Source of the DNA: Absidia repens
Taxonomy: Eukaryota > Mucoromycota > Mucoromycetes > Mucorales > Cunninghamellaceae
Direction: 5' to 3'
DNA: 64,000 bases
Assembly (NCBI GenBank): GCA_002105175.1
Contig: MCGE01000013.1
Span: 682,001-746,000 of the forward strand
In this document: in pieces, positions 47,121 to 59,949 of the stretch
Position numbering within the stretch: position 1 is the stretch's first letter
How the letters are laid out: every line of letters starts with the position of its first letter
Position numbers and translations under genes: made by a program
Notes under the pieces: model-generated
What the model saw: only the letters and a program-made list of their open reading frames with translations
What the model was told of the DNA's origin: nothing
The model's database searches: none

Positions 47121-48280
47121 GGTGGTTGAATGCAAAAACAATTGAGTTGGGGTGTAGGTGAGAAGAAAAGAAAAAGAAGAAAAAAAGGGGGGAATAATGC
47201 CTCTTGGGAGTTTTTTTTTTTTTTTTAAATCCCTCCTCGAATTGCCTCCCCCCCTTATCTTTTAAGGTCATCGGCAGAGAGACGCATGCATCCCCTTTTT
47301 TCTATCCCAAAGCGACAACGCGGCAATTGCCTCCTTGTTTTATATATAATATTTATATATTATATATTTATACAAACAATGGTACCTTTATTGAAATGCT
47401 ATTTTTTTTTTTTTCATTTCATTTCATTTTTTCAACTACTGACATTCAAACACTGAAGGGTGACCCACACTGCACGTATGCCGACATATATTTCAAATCC
47501 CGCCGCGGTTTTGCAAACCCCCCTTTCACTGTGCGTACAGTGCATACATCAAATCAGGAAGACTGTCAGAGAAGAACAGTCCTTTTTATTTGCTTCTTTC
47601 CTATAAACCAAAATTTTATTACCAATGATAACGAAAAAAATCTATTCATCGTTTGTAATGTCCAGTGACCATTACCCCTGAGCGGGGTTGCAACCCACAT
47701 GGCATTACAATTGAGATCAAATGACGTCGAGGTCAATGGCGCTTGGAAGACATCCATGTTGAGTACGTGACCCCTTTTTTTGCCAATGACTTTTCTTTTT
47801 CACAATAAGGCTGCATCAAAACCACCACGTGTATAAAAAACAATCACGCCTTCACAGTCCTCCTTTTATGCCATTGCTATATAGACTATTCCATCTTTTT
47901 ATCTATCCCGTTGTATATATAAATACAAATAAATAAATCCTAGCCACGGTGCCACCGTCTAAGATTTATTGCATTTACTCATACATATATACCCAAAGCT
48001 ACACTAGCTAACCCTCAAGTTCTTCTCCACAACATTTCAAAAAAGGAACATGAAGTCATCTTGTAAACGTTTGTAAGTATTTATTATAAAATATATGTAT
48101 ACCTATATAAAAAAGAGAAAACCCCGGTCAAATGTGTAAAAGAGAATCCAGACCATAAAAAAAAAAAGGTAATAATGAAGAATACAAAGAAGGAGAAGAT
48201 CAAGGAGGGTAACTAATTAACTAACTAACTAACGAACTAACCAATCAATAACTAAAAAGACAATACGAGGAGAGGGAATT
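47121..48280. other. Spacer, PH-domain gene promoter
   Basis: No supported gene. A CACGTG followed by TATAAAAA lies near 47826-47840 on + without a convincing reading frame after it. ATTTCAAATCCCGCC near 47490 resembles the 5' tip of the dispersed repeat but is isolated. Confidence 0.4.
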
Positions 48281-50958
48281 CTAACGCGTTGTGTCAAAGG
48301 GACCAGGTGTGACAGGAGAAGAATAGTTCGGGACAATTTGTGCTGTAGCCGGGGCAGGATGGTGCGGTGCAGCAATGACAACGGGTTGAGCCATGTGGTG
48401 ATGAGGAGGTGGAGCTGCACCACGCGAAGAAGAATACCCGGGGTAGTCGGACGAAGGTGATGGCACAGCATTGATCGCCGCTGCCAAACTACTGGTGCTG
48501 CTGTTGTTGGATGTAGTCAGTCCTATTGGGGATGAGCCGCCGCCATTGCCACCATATTTCATTGTGCGTAGAGAATCTTGACGTGGAGGGACATATTTGT
48601 TGCCGGATGTAACGCCACCGCCACTAGCCGGGGATGATCTTGGTGCATCATCATCATCGTCACTATTGCCACCAGGGTGCCATCGGCTACTGTCTGTTTG
48701 GATTGTCAGGTGATGCATCTGTAATTTCGGTGGTGCATTGTTATTAATTGCTGATGATGGTTGTGCAACGGAGGTATGGTCTAATTGTTTGTTTTGTTGA
48801 TAAGGATAATGCTGATGCTGCTGATGCTGCTGATGCTGCTGATGTTGCTGATGTTGCTGATGTTGCTGATGTTGTTGCTGATATTGTTGCTGTTGATGGT
48901 ACTGGTATGTGGGCGTGTCAGGAGGGGCTTGCTGTTGCTGCTGATGATGATCATTAGTGTGCGTCGGGACCTGCGCGGTCGATCCTAGATGAGAGCGGGA
49001 AGGTCGCAGTGAGCCAGAACGTGTCAAAGCTGCAAGGGACGCTGATCGGTTACTGGTGGGTGTCGTTGGCGTATCGTTAGCCATGACCATATGAGGTGGA
49101 GGAGCTCCCATAGGCGCTGTCAAAAGCAAGTGAGGTGCTGCCGATGTCGCAGTGGCTGAGGGTGGTGGTGGGGCACAATCGGACGGAGTCGTTTTGATGG
49201 TGATAGGTGGTTGCGGTCCAGCCTTTGCCCTTGATTGAATTTCTGCGTTGGCAAATAAAGCGTCATAATATGTAATCAAGTCTTCAAATACAGTATCCGC
49301 ATGCCATTCACCAGGATGTTCTGCTTGGTTGAAGTCGTGGAAGATGGCCGGGGTAAAGATCACACTAAGGTTTTGTAGATTCATTTTGTTGGTTTGGCTG
49401 TTCGCATTCACACTATAAAAGGGAAGCAAATACCAGTTGTATTAGAAATAAAAACAAGCTATTATTTAAATGTTATAAGAAGAGAGTCAAACTTACTTTG
49501 CCAGATGACGAATAATAGTAAGAAGGGTATCACGATGAGGTCTTGATAATCCAGACAAAATGGTTTGCAAATACATCAATTGTCGCTGCTTGTCTTTGAG
49601 TTCTATAAAAAAATAAAAATAAAATATAATAGAAAGCATTGTCAGTCTACATCACTCTTGCTGATTTGGCCTTCTAAGTTACTTACCAGTATATTTCACG
49701 CGAGTGGGCATATCAATCTTCAGTAAAGGTTCCTCCAATTGGCGTAGATAAATCTTGAGTACCGTGGCAATGGTGAAGACATCATATTTCCGATCAATTT
49801 CCATTTCTTCATCTTGTTCAAATGCATGTTTCAAGTTTTCAATGTTGCTTTGGCGTCCCGAGACTCGATAAATCCCTTCCTTATGTAATCCCATGGTATC
49901 CACTGCTTCGACGCATTTCTTCACAAGAAGAGGCACCGTACGATCATGCTCCAAATGATATTCAGTCAATGAGCTACCGAAAAGAATATCTAAAAAGGGT
50001 CGTCAATTTTCATCATCATTCTGTTCTTCCAAAACAAAACAATACTAGCCAACTTACATTTGCATTGACCAAGGTAATAATTTTCATATCTCAAAGGTTC
50101 AGGGGCTCGGAAAGGAAGTTTTTTGTATTGGTTGTTGAAGGCAGCAGAATCCTTTTCAGCGTTGATTTCAGTAGCATAGCGTTGGCATAATTCATTTGTC
50201 TAACAAAACAAAAGAAGAATAAGGTTAAATAAAAAAACAACAACTGCTTTTTAACCTTTTCGGCTTACCTTGATTTCATTGGCTAATACATGATGCTCCT
50301 TGTTAAGAATACCACAAAGAGAGGATTGTGTCACTTCAGCCTTGTTGATGATTGCCATTTCCAAATGCTAAATTTATAATAAAAGCAAAAAAGTTGTTAG
50401 TGTTGGCTTCGGGATCACAAACGCATTCCTTACCTTCATTGTTTGAATAGCACCATTGATTTGTTGTTTTCGTAAACGTTCTAACTGACGGATCCCATTT
50501 CTATATTCGTGATCTACATAAAGAGAAATCCATCAACAAAGCTATTTTCTTCCATAATCATCAGGTGTATTTTTTTGTTCTTCTTACCAGCATCCATTAT
50601 TTCTTTTTTAAATTTGGCATTCTTAGTATTTTGCTTATTCAGATCAGGAGGACCACTAGTAGACTGAGCAACGTTAGCAAATTGAGTGCGTACCTGGGCC
50701 ACCGAAGCCATAAAGTTCGCCATGCCTTTCTTGTAAGTGCTATTATCTTGTTGGGAGAGAGAGTGGATGGAAGAAGAATCATTATCACCAAGACTATCAC
50801 TAGATAACCGTCTGTTGCTATTGCCGTTGCTTTCTTCAAACGAGGCTCGACGGTGTGAATGTTGAGGAGGGAGGTAGTCGTTTATAAGATTTATATCATC
50901 ATATTGTTGCTGTTGTTGCTGCAGTTGTTGTTGCTGTTGCAGTTGCAGTTGCAGTTGT

Positions 50959-50999
<41 letters not shown>

Positions 51000-51018
51000 T
51001 TGTTGCTGTTGTTGTTGC

Positions 51019-51050
<32 letters not shown>

Positions 51051-51810
51051 CTGCTGTTGTTCAAATTGTTGCTGGGCTATTTGTAGATCATTGCATTTTT
51101 TGGAATAGGTCTTTTTGAGCTATATAGATATGTATGTAAAAAGAGGATCAAACGTTACCATCATATCTTATCACCAGAATCTATATATTGCCTTTACCTT
51201 GACGAGTTCTCCAGTGCGATAGATCGTATAATTTGCGTTTATATCACCTTGTACTTGTTTCACCATCTTTCTTCGTCCTTCTTGCGCTTCTTTGACAACC
51301 ACGAGTTTTTCCACTTCGGCTCGAATGCCTTGAATTAGTTCCTTTCTTTGCTGGATGGTATGTTCGATACTTTGTTCATAATAAAAGGTTGCACATAAAA
51401 ACGAAGGCTGTTTTTCTCCAAATAAAGGTGTTGTTTCTGTAGGTTCAGTGGTTCGAGTCAACTTTGATAGAGATAAGATGTACGCCTCTTCCGCTGCGAT
51501 ACTATGGATAAAATATTACATAAAGCAGTTGAAGTATTTGAGTCCTGTATTCTACGATAAAACGCTAGTCTTCTATGTAAGGTTTTTCTTACCGTGCACG
51601 TAAAAGGACAATGAAACGATCTAGATCTGATATGCTCCATTTTAATACCCTTTTAACAAAATCCAAATGTGATTCGATGTTGGTGACCTATCAAAAGAGA
51701 AACAAAGAGAAAAAAAGCGTGAGTTTCATAAAAAAAATGTGGCCCTTTCTGTTTCCTTTTACCGCATCATCTTGAGCTTGAGAAAAACTTCTCGTTCTCG
51801 TTCGGTTCAT
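48281..51810 (-). CDS. F-BAR and RhoGAP domain protein (Rgd1-like)
   Basis: Ten exons on the - strand: 51810-51763, 51687-51593, 51501-51198, 51119-50588, 50513-50434, 50367-50269, 50199-50058, 49989-49687, 49602-49497 and 49412-48281. They total 2841 nt in frame, 946 residues. The N-terminal half reads as an F-BAR domain (SDLDRFIVLLRARIAAEEAY, FYYEQSIEHTIQQRKELIQG, later HLEMAIINKAEVTQSSL) that senses curved membranes. It is interrupted by a Gln-rich insertion of about 50 residues (50904-51061). The RhoGAP domain follows (VPLLVKKCVEAVDTMGLHKE, GIYRVSGRQSNIENLK with the arginine finger in YRVSG, NLQNLSVIFTPAI). It would stimulate GTP hydrolysis by Rho GTPases at the membrane. The last exon adds a long Pro/Gln/Ser tail with a QQH repeat. 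Rgd1-like orthology is likely but not proven. Confidence 0.9.
48810..48900 (-). repeat. QQH-type trinucleotide-derived repeat in the RhoGAP tail
   Basis: About eight tandem copies of a 9-bp unit (CAGCAGCAT on the coding strand) encode QQH repeats inside the C-terminal tail of the RhoGAP protein. Copy number is probably variable between strains. Confidence 0.75.
50904..51061 (-). repeat. CAA/CAG poly-Gln tract in the F-BAR protein
   Basis: About 50 codons, nearly all Gln with a few Leu, in exon 4. It splits the F-BAR region and is likely an unstructured insertion. Confidence 0.85.
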
Positions 51811-52508
51811 GAGAGCGAAAGTTTATATATAGAGGAAAAAAGGAAAAGTTGAATGGATGATGAAGAATTGAGAAAGTAGAAAAAAAAGCGTAGGACAAGT
51901 TCTTTTAATATAAAAAAGGAACAAAAAGTGTGATTTCTGACAAAAACGGTACCAGCCCTATTTTTTTTGGGAATTTGAAATCCCGTCCACCCGCTAATTT
52001 TTTAATTTTTGGAAGCAAAATCATTTTTAAGCCAATGAAAATCACTTATTTGATTATAGTGTCGTTGCGCGCTCTTCTTGTAAATGAAATGATCCATATT
52101 GGCTACTTTCTTTCCTCAGCAACGTGGCCACTTTAGCAAAAAAAGAAAAAAAATTGTGGTATATATCAATTTAATATTACAACAAAAGGGAAGAAAGTAC
52201 CGTCCAAAAAAAGAGTCACCTCACAACACTGTTTCCAGCAATGCGACAAACAGGCGACATCCAATGGTGGTCAAGTGAGTTTCTTGAGAGGTCGGCCAAT
52301 GAAAATTTTTTGACAGTGAAAAGCCTTTCGCATTCTAATTTCTTTTTTTTATTTTGACTTTTCTCTCTTGTTTTTTTGTTATCTTCGCTTCACCCTCCTC
52401 CTCTTATTAGTATTCTTTACATAGTTAATTTTGGCAAGCGTCATTTTATCCTCTTTACTGTGATTTGGTTTTATTTTGGATTCCTTTTTTTTTGTATAAT
52501 ATTATATC
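51811..52508. other. Divergent promoter region
   Basis: Lies between the RhoGAP gene (-) and the acidic-protein gene (+). GAATTTGAAATCCCGTCC near 51970 resembles the 5' tip of the dispersed repeat. I saw no other gene. Confidence 0.35.
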
Positions 52509-54115
52509 ATGGGCGGGTAAGTTTAAAAAAGCGGGGGAAGGGAGATCGTCAGGGAAACTCACACATTCTTTTGATTTTTCTTCATAGCGTGACAATAGCA
52601 CCTCAGCCCACAAAAAGCGACAATGATGCTTTTTTGACTTCCTTCAACGCGAATCCAACTAGTTCTTTCGAGACACAATCTGACATGGAGTCTCTTCTAC
52701 CTTCTCATGGCTGGCCAATGGAAGATTTGACTGGCGAAGTTCAAGATTTAATGTTACGGTAAGTCTGCTGGGAGAAAAATACTCAGTGACAACCATATTT
52801 ATTTTAATATTATTTTTTCTTTACTGAATTCAGGGAATCAATGAACTGGCTACCTTGGATGGACGATACCAATCACTCGGTCAAGACTGGATCTCCTCTG
52901 GAAAACTTGGATACTCAATTGCTGGCGCAAACTTTACAGTTGGATGGTTTATTTGGCCAGGATTTGAATTTCGGTTCGTTTGATGAAGCTGGGTCTTCTT
53001 TACTGTATGATGAATTCACTTTTGGTAAGCGCACGCTTTTAAAAAATCACACAGGGCGGGGATAGATTTTGATGACATTTATATGTTATAGATCCTTCAC
53101 CCGTGTCAAGTCAAGATCAGCAACAGCCATATGAAGAAGTGCTTGAACAACAAACCCACAACTACGCCGTACCTGTCATGAATGAACACTCATCTTCTCC
53201 GACGACGAGGTGTCACCACAAGCATGCGAAAACAAAACCCTGGGAATGGCGACTGAAAAGGATGACGATTCATCTACCGACGACGACGACGATAACGATG
53301 AATCTGAAGACGACGACTCTGATGATGAACAAGCTGGCCCTGTCTCGGTGCTGACCACTACGTACATGTACTTACCCAAACGCCAAGTGGAAGAAGCCCT
53401 TCTGAACAAGATCACACATCATATGCACCCCGATAAACTTCCCGGTATTCTCTCTATTGTCTCCTCTTCCACTGACGGTGATGATGATCAAGTGGTTGGT
53501 GAAGAAGTCGAAATTGATCTGTCTTGTCTGATGCGCGAACAATTAGTACGGGTGATGCTTTATGTGGATGCATGTATTGCCGAACAACAAGGTGGTCCGA
53601 CCGTGAAACTCGATCAATATCTAGTGGGCGACAGTAATAGCGGCAATAGCAGCAGCAGAAAAACAGCCAAAGAGAAAAGACGAACAATGCCACCTGCAGC
53701 AGATGATGGACCTTTGTCTATGGCGGCGCTGACAAAGAAATCAAGATCATCAAGGAAACAGAACTTGCCCAAAACCTCGACGGCTACGAAACCTAAGCGA
53801 AGAAGAACACGAAGGAAACAACAGCCACAGGGAATTGCATCGACGCGTCCTACTCGGCGTGCCGCCCTTCACAAACGTCGAATGCTGGAAGACATGCTCC
53901 TGATACCTTCTGACGATGATGATGTGAATGATGGATCGGATCAACAAGTAATGGTTACTTATGGCGAAGAAGAAATGGATTTCAAGGTTGTGGAAAATCA
54001 AACTATTGTGCATCAACCACTTCATGTGACTCACTCATCTTCTTATGGCGTTGGCGGCGGTCTTAGTATAGAAACTAATGATGATGATGATGATGAAGAA
54101 ATTGATATCATGTGA
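52509..54115 (+). CDS. Acidic, probably nuclear protein of unknown function; apparent one-base deletion
   Basis: Proposed exons 52509-52516 (8 nt: ATGGGCGG), 52588-52758, 52834-53024 and 53092-54115. The total of 1394 nt is one base short of 465 codons. The frame changes near 53191-53200 in CATCTTCTCC; an extra base there would give a smooth Ser/Asp-rich run (SSSSDDEVSPQACENK). The N-terminal part has Trp-rich acidic motifs (NWLPWMDDTNHS). An Asp/Glu/Ser tract follows (~53265-53335). Then comes a conserved-looking helical segment (YLPKRQVEEALLNKITHHM, IDLSCLMREQLVRVMLYVDA), a basic likely nuclear signal (KPKRRRTRRKQQ), and an acidic C-terminus. I do not recognise the family with confidence. 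The helical part may belong to a widely conserved uncharacterised nuclear family. The 8-nt first exon is inference from splice sites. Confidence 0.65.
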
Positions 54116-54465
54116 TCTTTTTTGTGTCCTCTTCATTTTTCCTTTATATACATCTCCTTTCCCCATCCTCTCTTTTTTTTGCATATCTCATTCTTTTTAC
54201 ATTCCATTTTATCATTTTATCATTGTTTTATCATTTTATTTGTATTCTTCTTCCCTCACCGTTTTTGTGTATGATTCCCTTGTCGAAATGAATAAAAAAA
54301 AAATTAAACTTTTAGCCATGATCCAATCATATCGAACATCGACCGCTCGGCCTCCAGTATGCTGTAAATTATATCCCCGCCTTTTATTTTACACATCAAA
54401 AAAAAAAAAAAGGGGACACTGACTTTTTTTATTTCTTTTTTCCTTTTTTCCTTAATATATTTCAA
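54116..54465. other. Spacer
   Basis: T-rich 3' flank of the acidic-protein gene, with GAATAAAAA near 54289, and the promoter of the next gene. Nothing else is seen. Confidence 0.4.
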
Positions 54466-55069
54466 ATGACAAATTCTTCCCCTTTACATTTTATATCCAG
54501 ACGATCTGCGGTCTATGGAACCCATGCTATGGTATCCAGCTCGTAAGTCATGCAAAAATACAAATAAAACATACACAAGATTGATGAATACATGCCTCTT
54601 TCCGTAATAATAGGCAACCCTCGGCCACTCAAGCTGGTATTGAGGTGCTCAAGAAAGGTGGAAATGCTGCTGTAAGTTTGCCTGTCTATATAAACAGAGA
54701 TCACTTTATATATTTAAACCATCTCAACCAATTTTTTTCTTCTTATGCTGATCTAGGATGCCGCTGTGGCAGTAGGTAAGTCATAAATGTGTCACTCATT
54801 TAACAGTACTTAGGCATAATGACTCTAACGTCGTCCTTCTCTTTTTCTTTTTATGAATTGTGTTGACCAGCCGCCACGCTCGGTGTGACAGGTAAAACAA
54901 AAAAAGAAAACTGAATGACAGTGATTAAAAAAGTATCTGCTCTGTATGACTCACAGCTATCGATTCTTTTAGAACCCACTTCTACTGGTATTGGAGGTGA
55001 TGCGTTTTGTTTGTTTTACGATGCCAAAAGCAAAACAGTTAAGGGTTTGAATGGCTCTGGAAGGTAAGG

Positions 55070-55101
<32 letters not shown>

Positions 55102-57187
55102 ATATACACTTGTAGATGACGCGATTTCTCATCGTGCTTTCCTACTGTCAATGACTTAGAACCCCTGCAGCTTTGACGCTTGATATTCTTCGCAAAGAAG
55201 GTATCGATGGACCCGGATTGCCTAGCAGGAGTATTCATGCCATCACTGTACCTGGTGCTGCCGCTGCATGGGCCGATTGTGTGGAATGGTTTGGCTCAGG
55301 CAAAGTGGATCTGGCGACGATTCTTCAACCGGCAATTGATTTAGCCGAAAACGGGTAAAGGCAAAGATAAGAAAGAACCTTATTATAGAAAAATTAAGTT
55401 ATTTTTTTGCTTTATGACTCTATAGTTTCCCTGTGGCCGAAATTGCTTCCCATCTTGTAAGTAAAAAGAGATCTTTCTCTTTCTGTCACACGTTCCCTGT
55501 ATCTTGACCTTTTTTTTTGTTTCGTTAGTGGAAAAATCAGCAAGAAGATTTGCTTCGTTTAAACCCTGGGCAAACTCTGGAATATTTGATCGATGGTCGA
55601 CAAGCGCCAAACGAAGGGGATGTGATGACTCTTCCTACTCTAGCAAGGTAAGTCTGTTTCTATATGTGTATACATCTTTCTCTCACTGACTTCCCCATTC
55701 GCACACTTTTTTTTTTTTTTTTTTTTTTTGTTATTACTACCAGGTCATACAAAGTGTTAGCGAATCAAGGCAAGACAGGGTTTTATCAAGGATCCATTGG
55801 GAAAGCCATTGTGGAAGCCGTACAAAGTCGAGGTGGCGTACTAACCATGGATGATTTGGCAGAGCATGCGTCGCAACCAGTGACTCCTATCTCTCTGGAT
55901 TATCATGATCACACAGTATGGGAAATCCCGCCCAATGGTCAAGGTATCACAGCATTGATGGCACTGGGAATCATTGAAGCCTTGGAAACATCTGGTGACG
56001 TTGACTTTGGCAAGTTGGAACACAATTCTGCTGCATATCTCCATGTGGTTATTGAAGCTTTGCGCCTGGCATTCGCAGATACCCGTTATTATGTTGGTGA
56101 TCCTGACGTGGTGCATGTTCCTGTGGAGGAGCTACTAAGCAAGGTATATTTCTAATGAAGTAAACGAGAAGGGAGAAAAGTGAATTTTACTGACTTGTTC
56201 TTTTTTTTTTTTTTTTTTTTTATATGGAAGACTTACTTGGCTGAACGCGCGAAATTGATTGATCTGACTCACCGCAATGATACTATCCAAAAAGGCTATC
56301 CTGAAAAAATGGGTAACACAGTGTACTTCTCTGTGGTGGATGAAGAAGGCAACGCATGTAGTTTTATTGTAAGTCGGGAAGAGGATTCAAACGAAATGAT
56401 ATCAAAGGATTCTCATTTTCTGGTTTCTTTTTTATATTTTATTCATTAGAACTCGACATTTATGGCATTTGGAGTAAGCAAAAAAAAAAGGGGAGGGAGG
56501 GACGTGGATAACTTATTTACTGATCGTAATTTGTATAGTCAAACATTATTCCTGAAGAGTGTGGGTTCCCCCTTCATAATCGTGGTTGCAACTTTGTATT
56601 GATTGACGGTCATCCTAACTGCATTGGCCCCAGCAAGCGGCCTTACCATACCATCATCCCCGCCATGATCACCAAGAAGCAAGACAACGGGCAACATGAT
56701 CTGGATACATGTTTTGGTGGTAAGCTTTTTGAGCGTATTCCAACAATAACTGAATGAAATCTCTCTCTGACTTTTTTTTCAATTTTATTTTTTATTTTGG
56801 TATTAAGTGATGGGTGCATTTGCTCAACCTCAGGGTCAAGTCCAAGTGATCCTCAACATGCTTCGCTATCTTCAAAATCCACAACACTCGTTAGATCTTC
56901 CTCGACTTTGCGTGGCACCTCCACCTACTACTCACGCAATGGATAACAACGCCTATTCCTTTACTGACGTGTCGCAGTCTGTGGTGTATTTGGAAGATGG
57001 GATCACGCCTCAAGCAATTCAAGAACTCGAAGCCATGGGCCATGTGTGCATTACATTGAAAGGCCACCCCCGTGCAATGATGGGACGTGGACAGGTTATT
57101 CGTGCGAAGACTGATCAGCGCACAGGTAAGCGTGTCTTGGTTGCAGGTTCTGACCCACGTGGTGATGGTCATTCTGAAGGATGGTAG
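54466..57187 (+). CDS. Gamma-glutamyltransferase family protein (YwrD-like acylase type)
   Basis: Thirteen exons join in frame to 577 residues: 54466-54542, 54614-54671, 54757-54775, 54871-54891, 54973-55063, 55160-55354, 55426-55456, 55529-55647, 55744-56143, 56231-56368, 56450-56473, 56539-56719 and 56808-57187. Members are Ntn hydrolases that self-cleave before a Thr and then hydrolyse or transfer gamma-glutamyl groups, for example from glutathione. Motifs: [37 protein letters not shown], and a likely nucleophile Thr near residue 367 in [19 protein letters not shown]. The latter fits the YwrD-type subfamily better than classic TTHFS enzymes. The putative small subunit (211 residues) has normal size. 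There is no signal peptide, so a cytosolic enzyme is likely. Exons 3, 4 and 11 are only 19, 21 and 24 nt. Confidence 0.92.
55076..55104. repeat. AT microsatellite in an intron
   Basis: (AT)n run within the fifth intron of the gamma-glutamyltransferase-family gene. Confidence 0.8.
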
Positions 57188-58583
57188 TTTAGCTTAGTCT
57201 TATATTTTTATTATTTGTATGATTTTATTTGTGTATTTGTATTATCTTTAGTAATAAAAAGAAAATCAAATTTATCTTTGTCTCGAAGTCCATCTTTTTT
57301 TTTTTTTTTTTTTTTGTGCTTGCTTGATTTATGCTTTTATCCCAGATCATCGGCGTTTGAATGAATTTCTCATTGCCAGCATATTTATCAACTGTGTACT
57401 TTAACAAGATGCTGAATTTGATTTTATTCAGGGAGATGTTCACCACGGGACTTTATCAAATAATCGTCCTTTTTCTACCTTGGTTTGGGTTGTTTTAGTT
57501 ACGTGTGGTGGCCTTGATTCAGTGGAAGGCAATGTGATGTTGGTGATGATGATAATGAAGGTGAAGGTTAGGGCAGATAGTAGTTATTTCGATATAAGAA
57601 AAGTTATTCTTGTATTGAAGTTTTCTTAATCTGGGTTTGAAAGGATTTCTATGATGACTGGGAGAATCAAAACAGTAATGAGACCAATCTGATGCCTCAT
57701 TTGAAAAAATAAAATAAATTATGATGTACAGCTGGGACCCACATTAACGATGCCGGAATAGCAATACTTTTCTGGAAGCAATTGATTGTTGGCTATGAAA
57801 TATCGTTAACTTCGAAGAATGGTTTTTTTTTTTGGACCTCCTAGGCGTCCATCCATTTTGGGTGTGGGGAGAGGGATTGAGGCTAAATGTAAATTTGGGT
57901 GGATACGCCGTTGTGTAGACGAAAGGTAGCACTTTGAGCTATTAGTATCACAGGTTGAGTAGACCTAAAGGAGCATTTCAACTCGAGTCCAGAGAGTTGG
58001 GGTTGGTATGTGGAATGTAGAGGGTTAACCATAAACAAGGAAAACCGAATTTTAGTAAGCTTTCAAGGGGTGATTGGGCTGGCTTCAATAGGGTTTAGAA
58101 GGGGTATAGGGGCAAAAAAAAAAAAGTCGGTGATTGAAAAAATACATCGCAAGCCTCTCACACAATTATACCTGGTGGGGCAAAGGGGCAATTTTTTTAT
58201 AAGCAAATGACAGCGGAGCGCCATTTATACTTCTTTCTCTTTTTTCCCTATAACTTTAGTGGTCATCATCCGTACGTATAGATCATGTATTATAGAAAGA
58301 AAGGAAAAAAAAAGGGACATCATCATCAGCAGCAGCAATGGCATAGTCAAATAAATAGTACACTGGGACGAATAGGATGGATGAATGGATAGATGGATGG
58401 ATAGGATGGATGCTGAAAAAATAAGGCTGGATATAAGAGGCTGGGGATTGACATGCACATTTGAAAGCTGCTGCTGCTGCTGCTGCTGATAACTTAACTG
58501 TAACGATAGGAAGTCAGCGAATAACGGAACACTCACTCTTTATTTTCTTCTTCTCTATTTGATGATATATATGTATATAGAAA
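57188..58583. other. Spacer, GGT-family gene / eL13
   Basis: About 1.4 kb with an AATAAAAAG 3' signal near 57253, a T-run at 57296-57315, and a CTG-repeat (about 58470-58488) upstream of the eL13 gene. The TATATAG at 58574-58580 just before the ATG could be the acceptor of a leader intron. No coding gene is supported. Confidence 0.45.
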
Positions 58584-59350
58584 ATGGTTTTGAAACACAA
58601 CAATCAATTGCCTAACCAACATTTCCGCAAGGAATGGCAACGCCGTGTCAAGACCTGGTTTGATCAAGCTGGCCAAAAGAAGTCTCGTCGTGTCGCTCGT
58701 GTTCAAAAGGCCACCCGTGTTGCTCCTCGTCCCGTCGACGGTCTTCTCCGTCCTGCTGTCCGTTGTCCTACTCTTCGTTACAACATGAAGTTGCGTTCCG
58801 GCCGTGGCTTCACTCTCGAAGAAATCAAGGTAAGAAGAAGTCAACGAAATCTTCGATGCATAAGTTTGCTTACCCCATCATTATATCATTTCATAGGAAG
58901 CTGGTCTTACTCCCAAGTATGCCCGTACCGTTGGTATTGCTGTTGACCACCGTCGTCGTAACCGCTCCCAAGAATCCCTTGAACTCAACGTCCAACGCTT
59001 GAAGGCTTACCAAGCTAAGCTCATTGTTTTCCCTCGCAAGGCTGGTAGCCCCAAGAAGGGTGACTCTGAAGTAAGTCCGATTTTGCTTGTATGTGAATTG
59101 TGAACCAATCCTTTTTTTTTTGTTTTTACAATAGGCTGCTGAAGTTGCTTCCGCTGTCCAATTCAAGGGTCCTATCCTCCCTATCCAACAAGTCGCTGCT
59201 GGTCCTGAAGCTCGTGCCATCACTGCTGAAGAAAAGGCTGGTAATGCTTACATGAAGCTCCGTTATGCTCGCTCTGCCAAGCGTACCCTCGGTGCCCGTG
59301 AAAAGCGTGCTCGTGACAAGGCTGAAGAAGAAGCTAACAAGAAGAAATAA
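58584..59350 (+). CDS. RPL13: 60S ribosomal protein eL13
   Basis: Exons 58584-58829, 58897-59070 and 59135-59350 give 211 residues, the normal length. It is a component of the large ribosomal subunit. The sequence starts [20 protein letters not shown] and contains [16 protein letters not shown], then [20 protein letters not shown] and [20 protein letters not shown] across the first splice junction, all classic for L13e. The C-terminus is Lys/Glu-rich. Codon bias is strong (CGT, AAG, GCT), as in PCK1, which fits high expression. Introns are 67 and 64 bp. No irregularities were seen. Confidence 0.96.
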
Positions 59351-59949
59351 ATCAAGACTCATTGAAGCTCTCTGTATCTCTCCCCTCATCCCCCTCACTC
59401 ATCTTCCTCCATCATAGTTATAGTCACTACTCCCTTTTTTTGTCATGTTGGGAAAAAACAATAAAATGGTATTCTTTTTTAATATGATCTCGGCCTTGTT
59501 TTTTTTTTTTTTTTGTTGTTGTTGTAGAAAGGAAAAGATGGTGTGGTTGTGTGTGATTCATGCTTTTTTCGGAGAGTTAGTTGTGCAATGGGACGTATGT
59601 GTATTTTCGTTTTGATCCGACACAGTTCAACTCAACATTGATATTGGATAAATGTGTCAACATATTAAATATGAAAATATAAATATAACTGGGAATGGTG
59701 TGAACAATTTATAAACTAAATAGCCCAACATCAATCTTGAAAGCTTAAAGCTTTTTATTATTATTATTACGGATTTGAATAGTGTAAACATGGATCCGTA
59801 TTTTGTTTGTCAACTTTCATAATAAAAAAAAAAGAATCTCTTGGTATTTATAGTTGGTCGGTCCACGCTGCAAAGGGTGTGTGTGTATGTGTGTGTGTGT
59901 GGAAGGATTGAGACATTGTCGGTTGCTTAGTATACGGTGAAAACGGTAT
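59351..59949. other. Spacer downstream of eL13
   Basis: ACAATAAAATGG near 59458 is the likely 3' signal. A (GT)n-like run lies at about 59878-59900. No gene is supported. Confidence 0.45.

Noticed and set aside
47820..47940. CACGTG plus TATAAAAA as a promoter for a + strand gene
   Set aside because: The only following ATG opens a frame of about 20 codons, so no gene is supported downstream.
50859..51086. Poly-Leu frame on the + strand
   Set aside because: It is the antisense reading of the poly-Gln tract of the RhoGAP gene.
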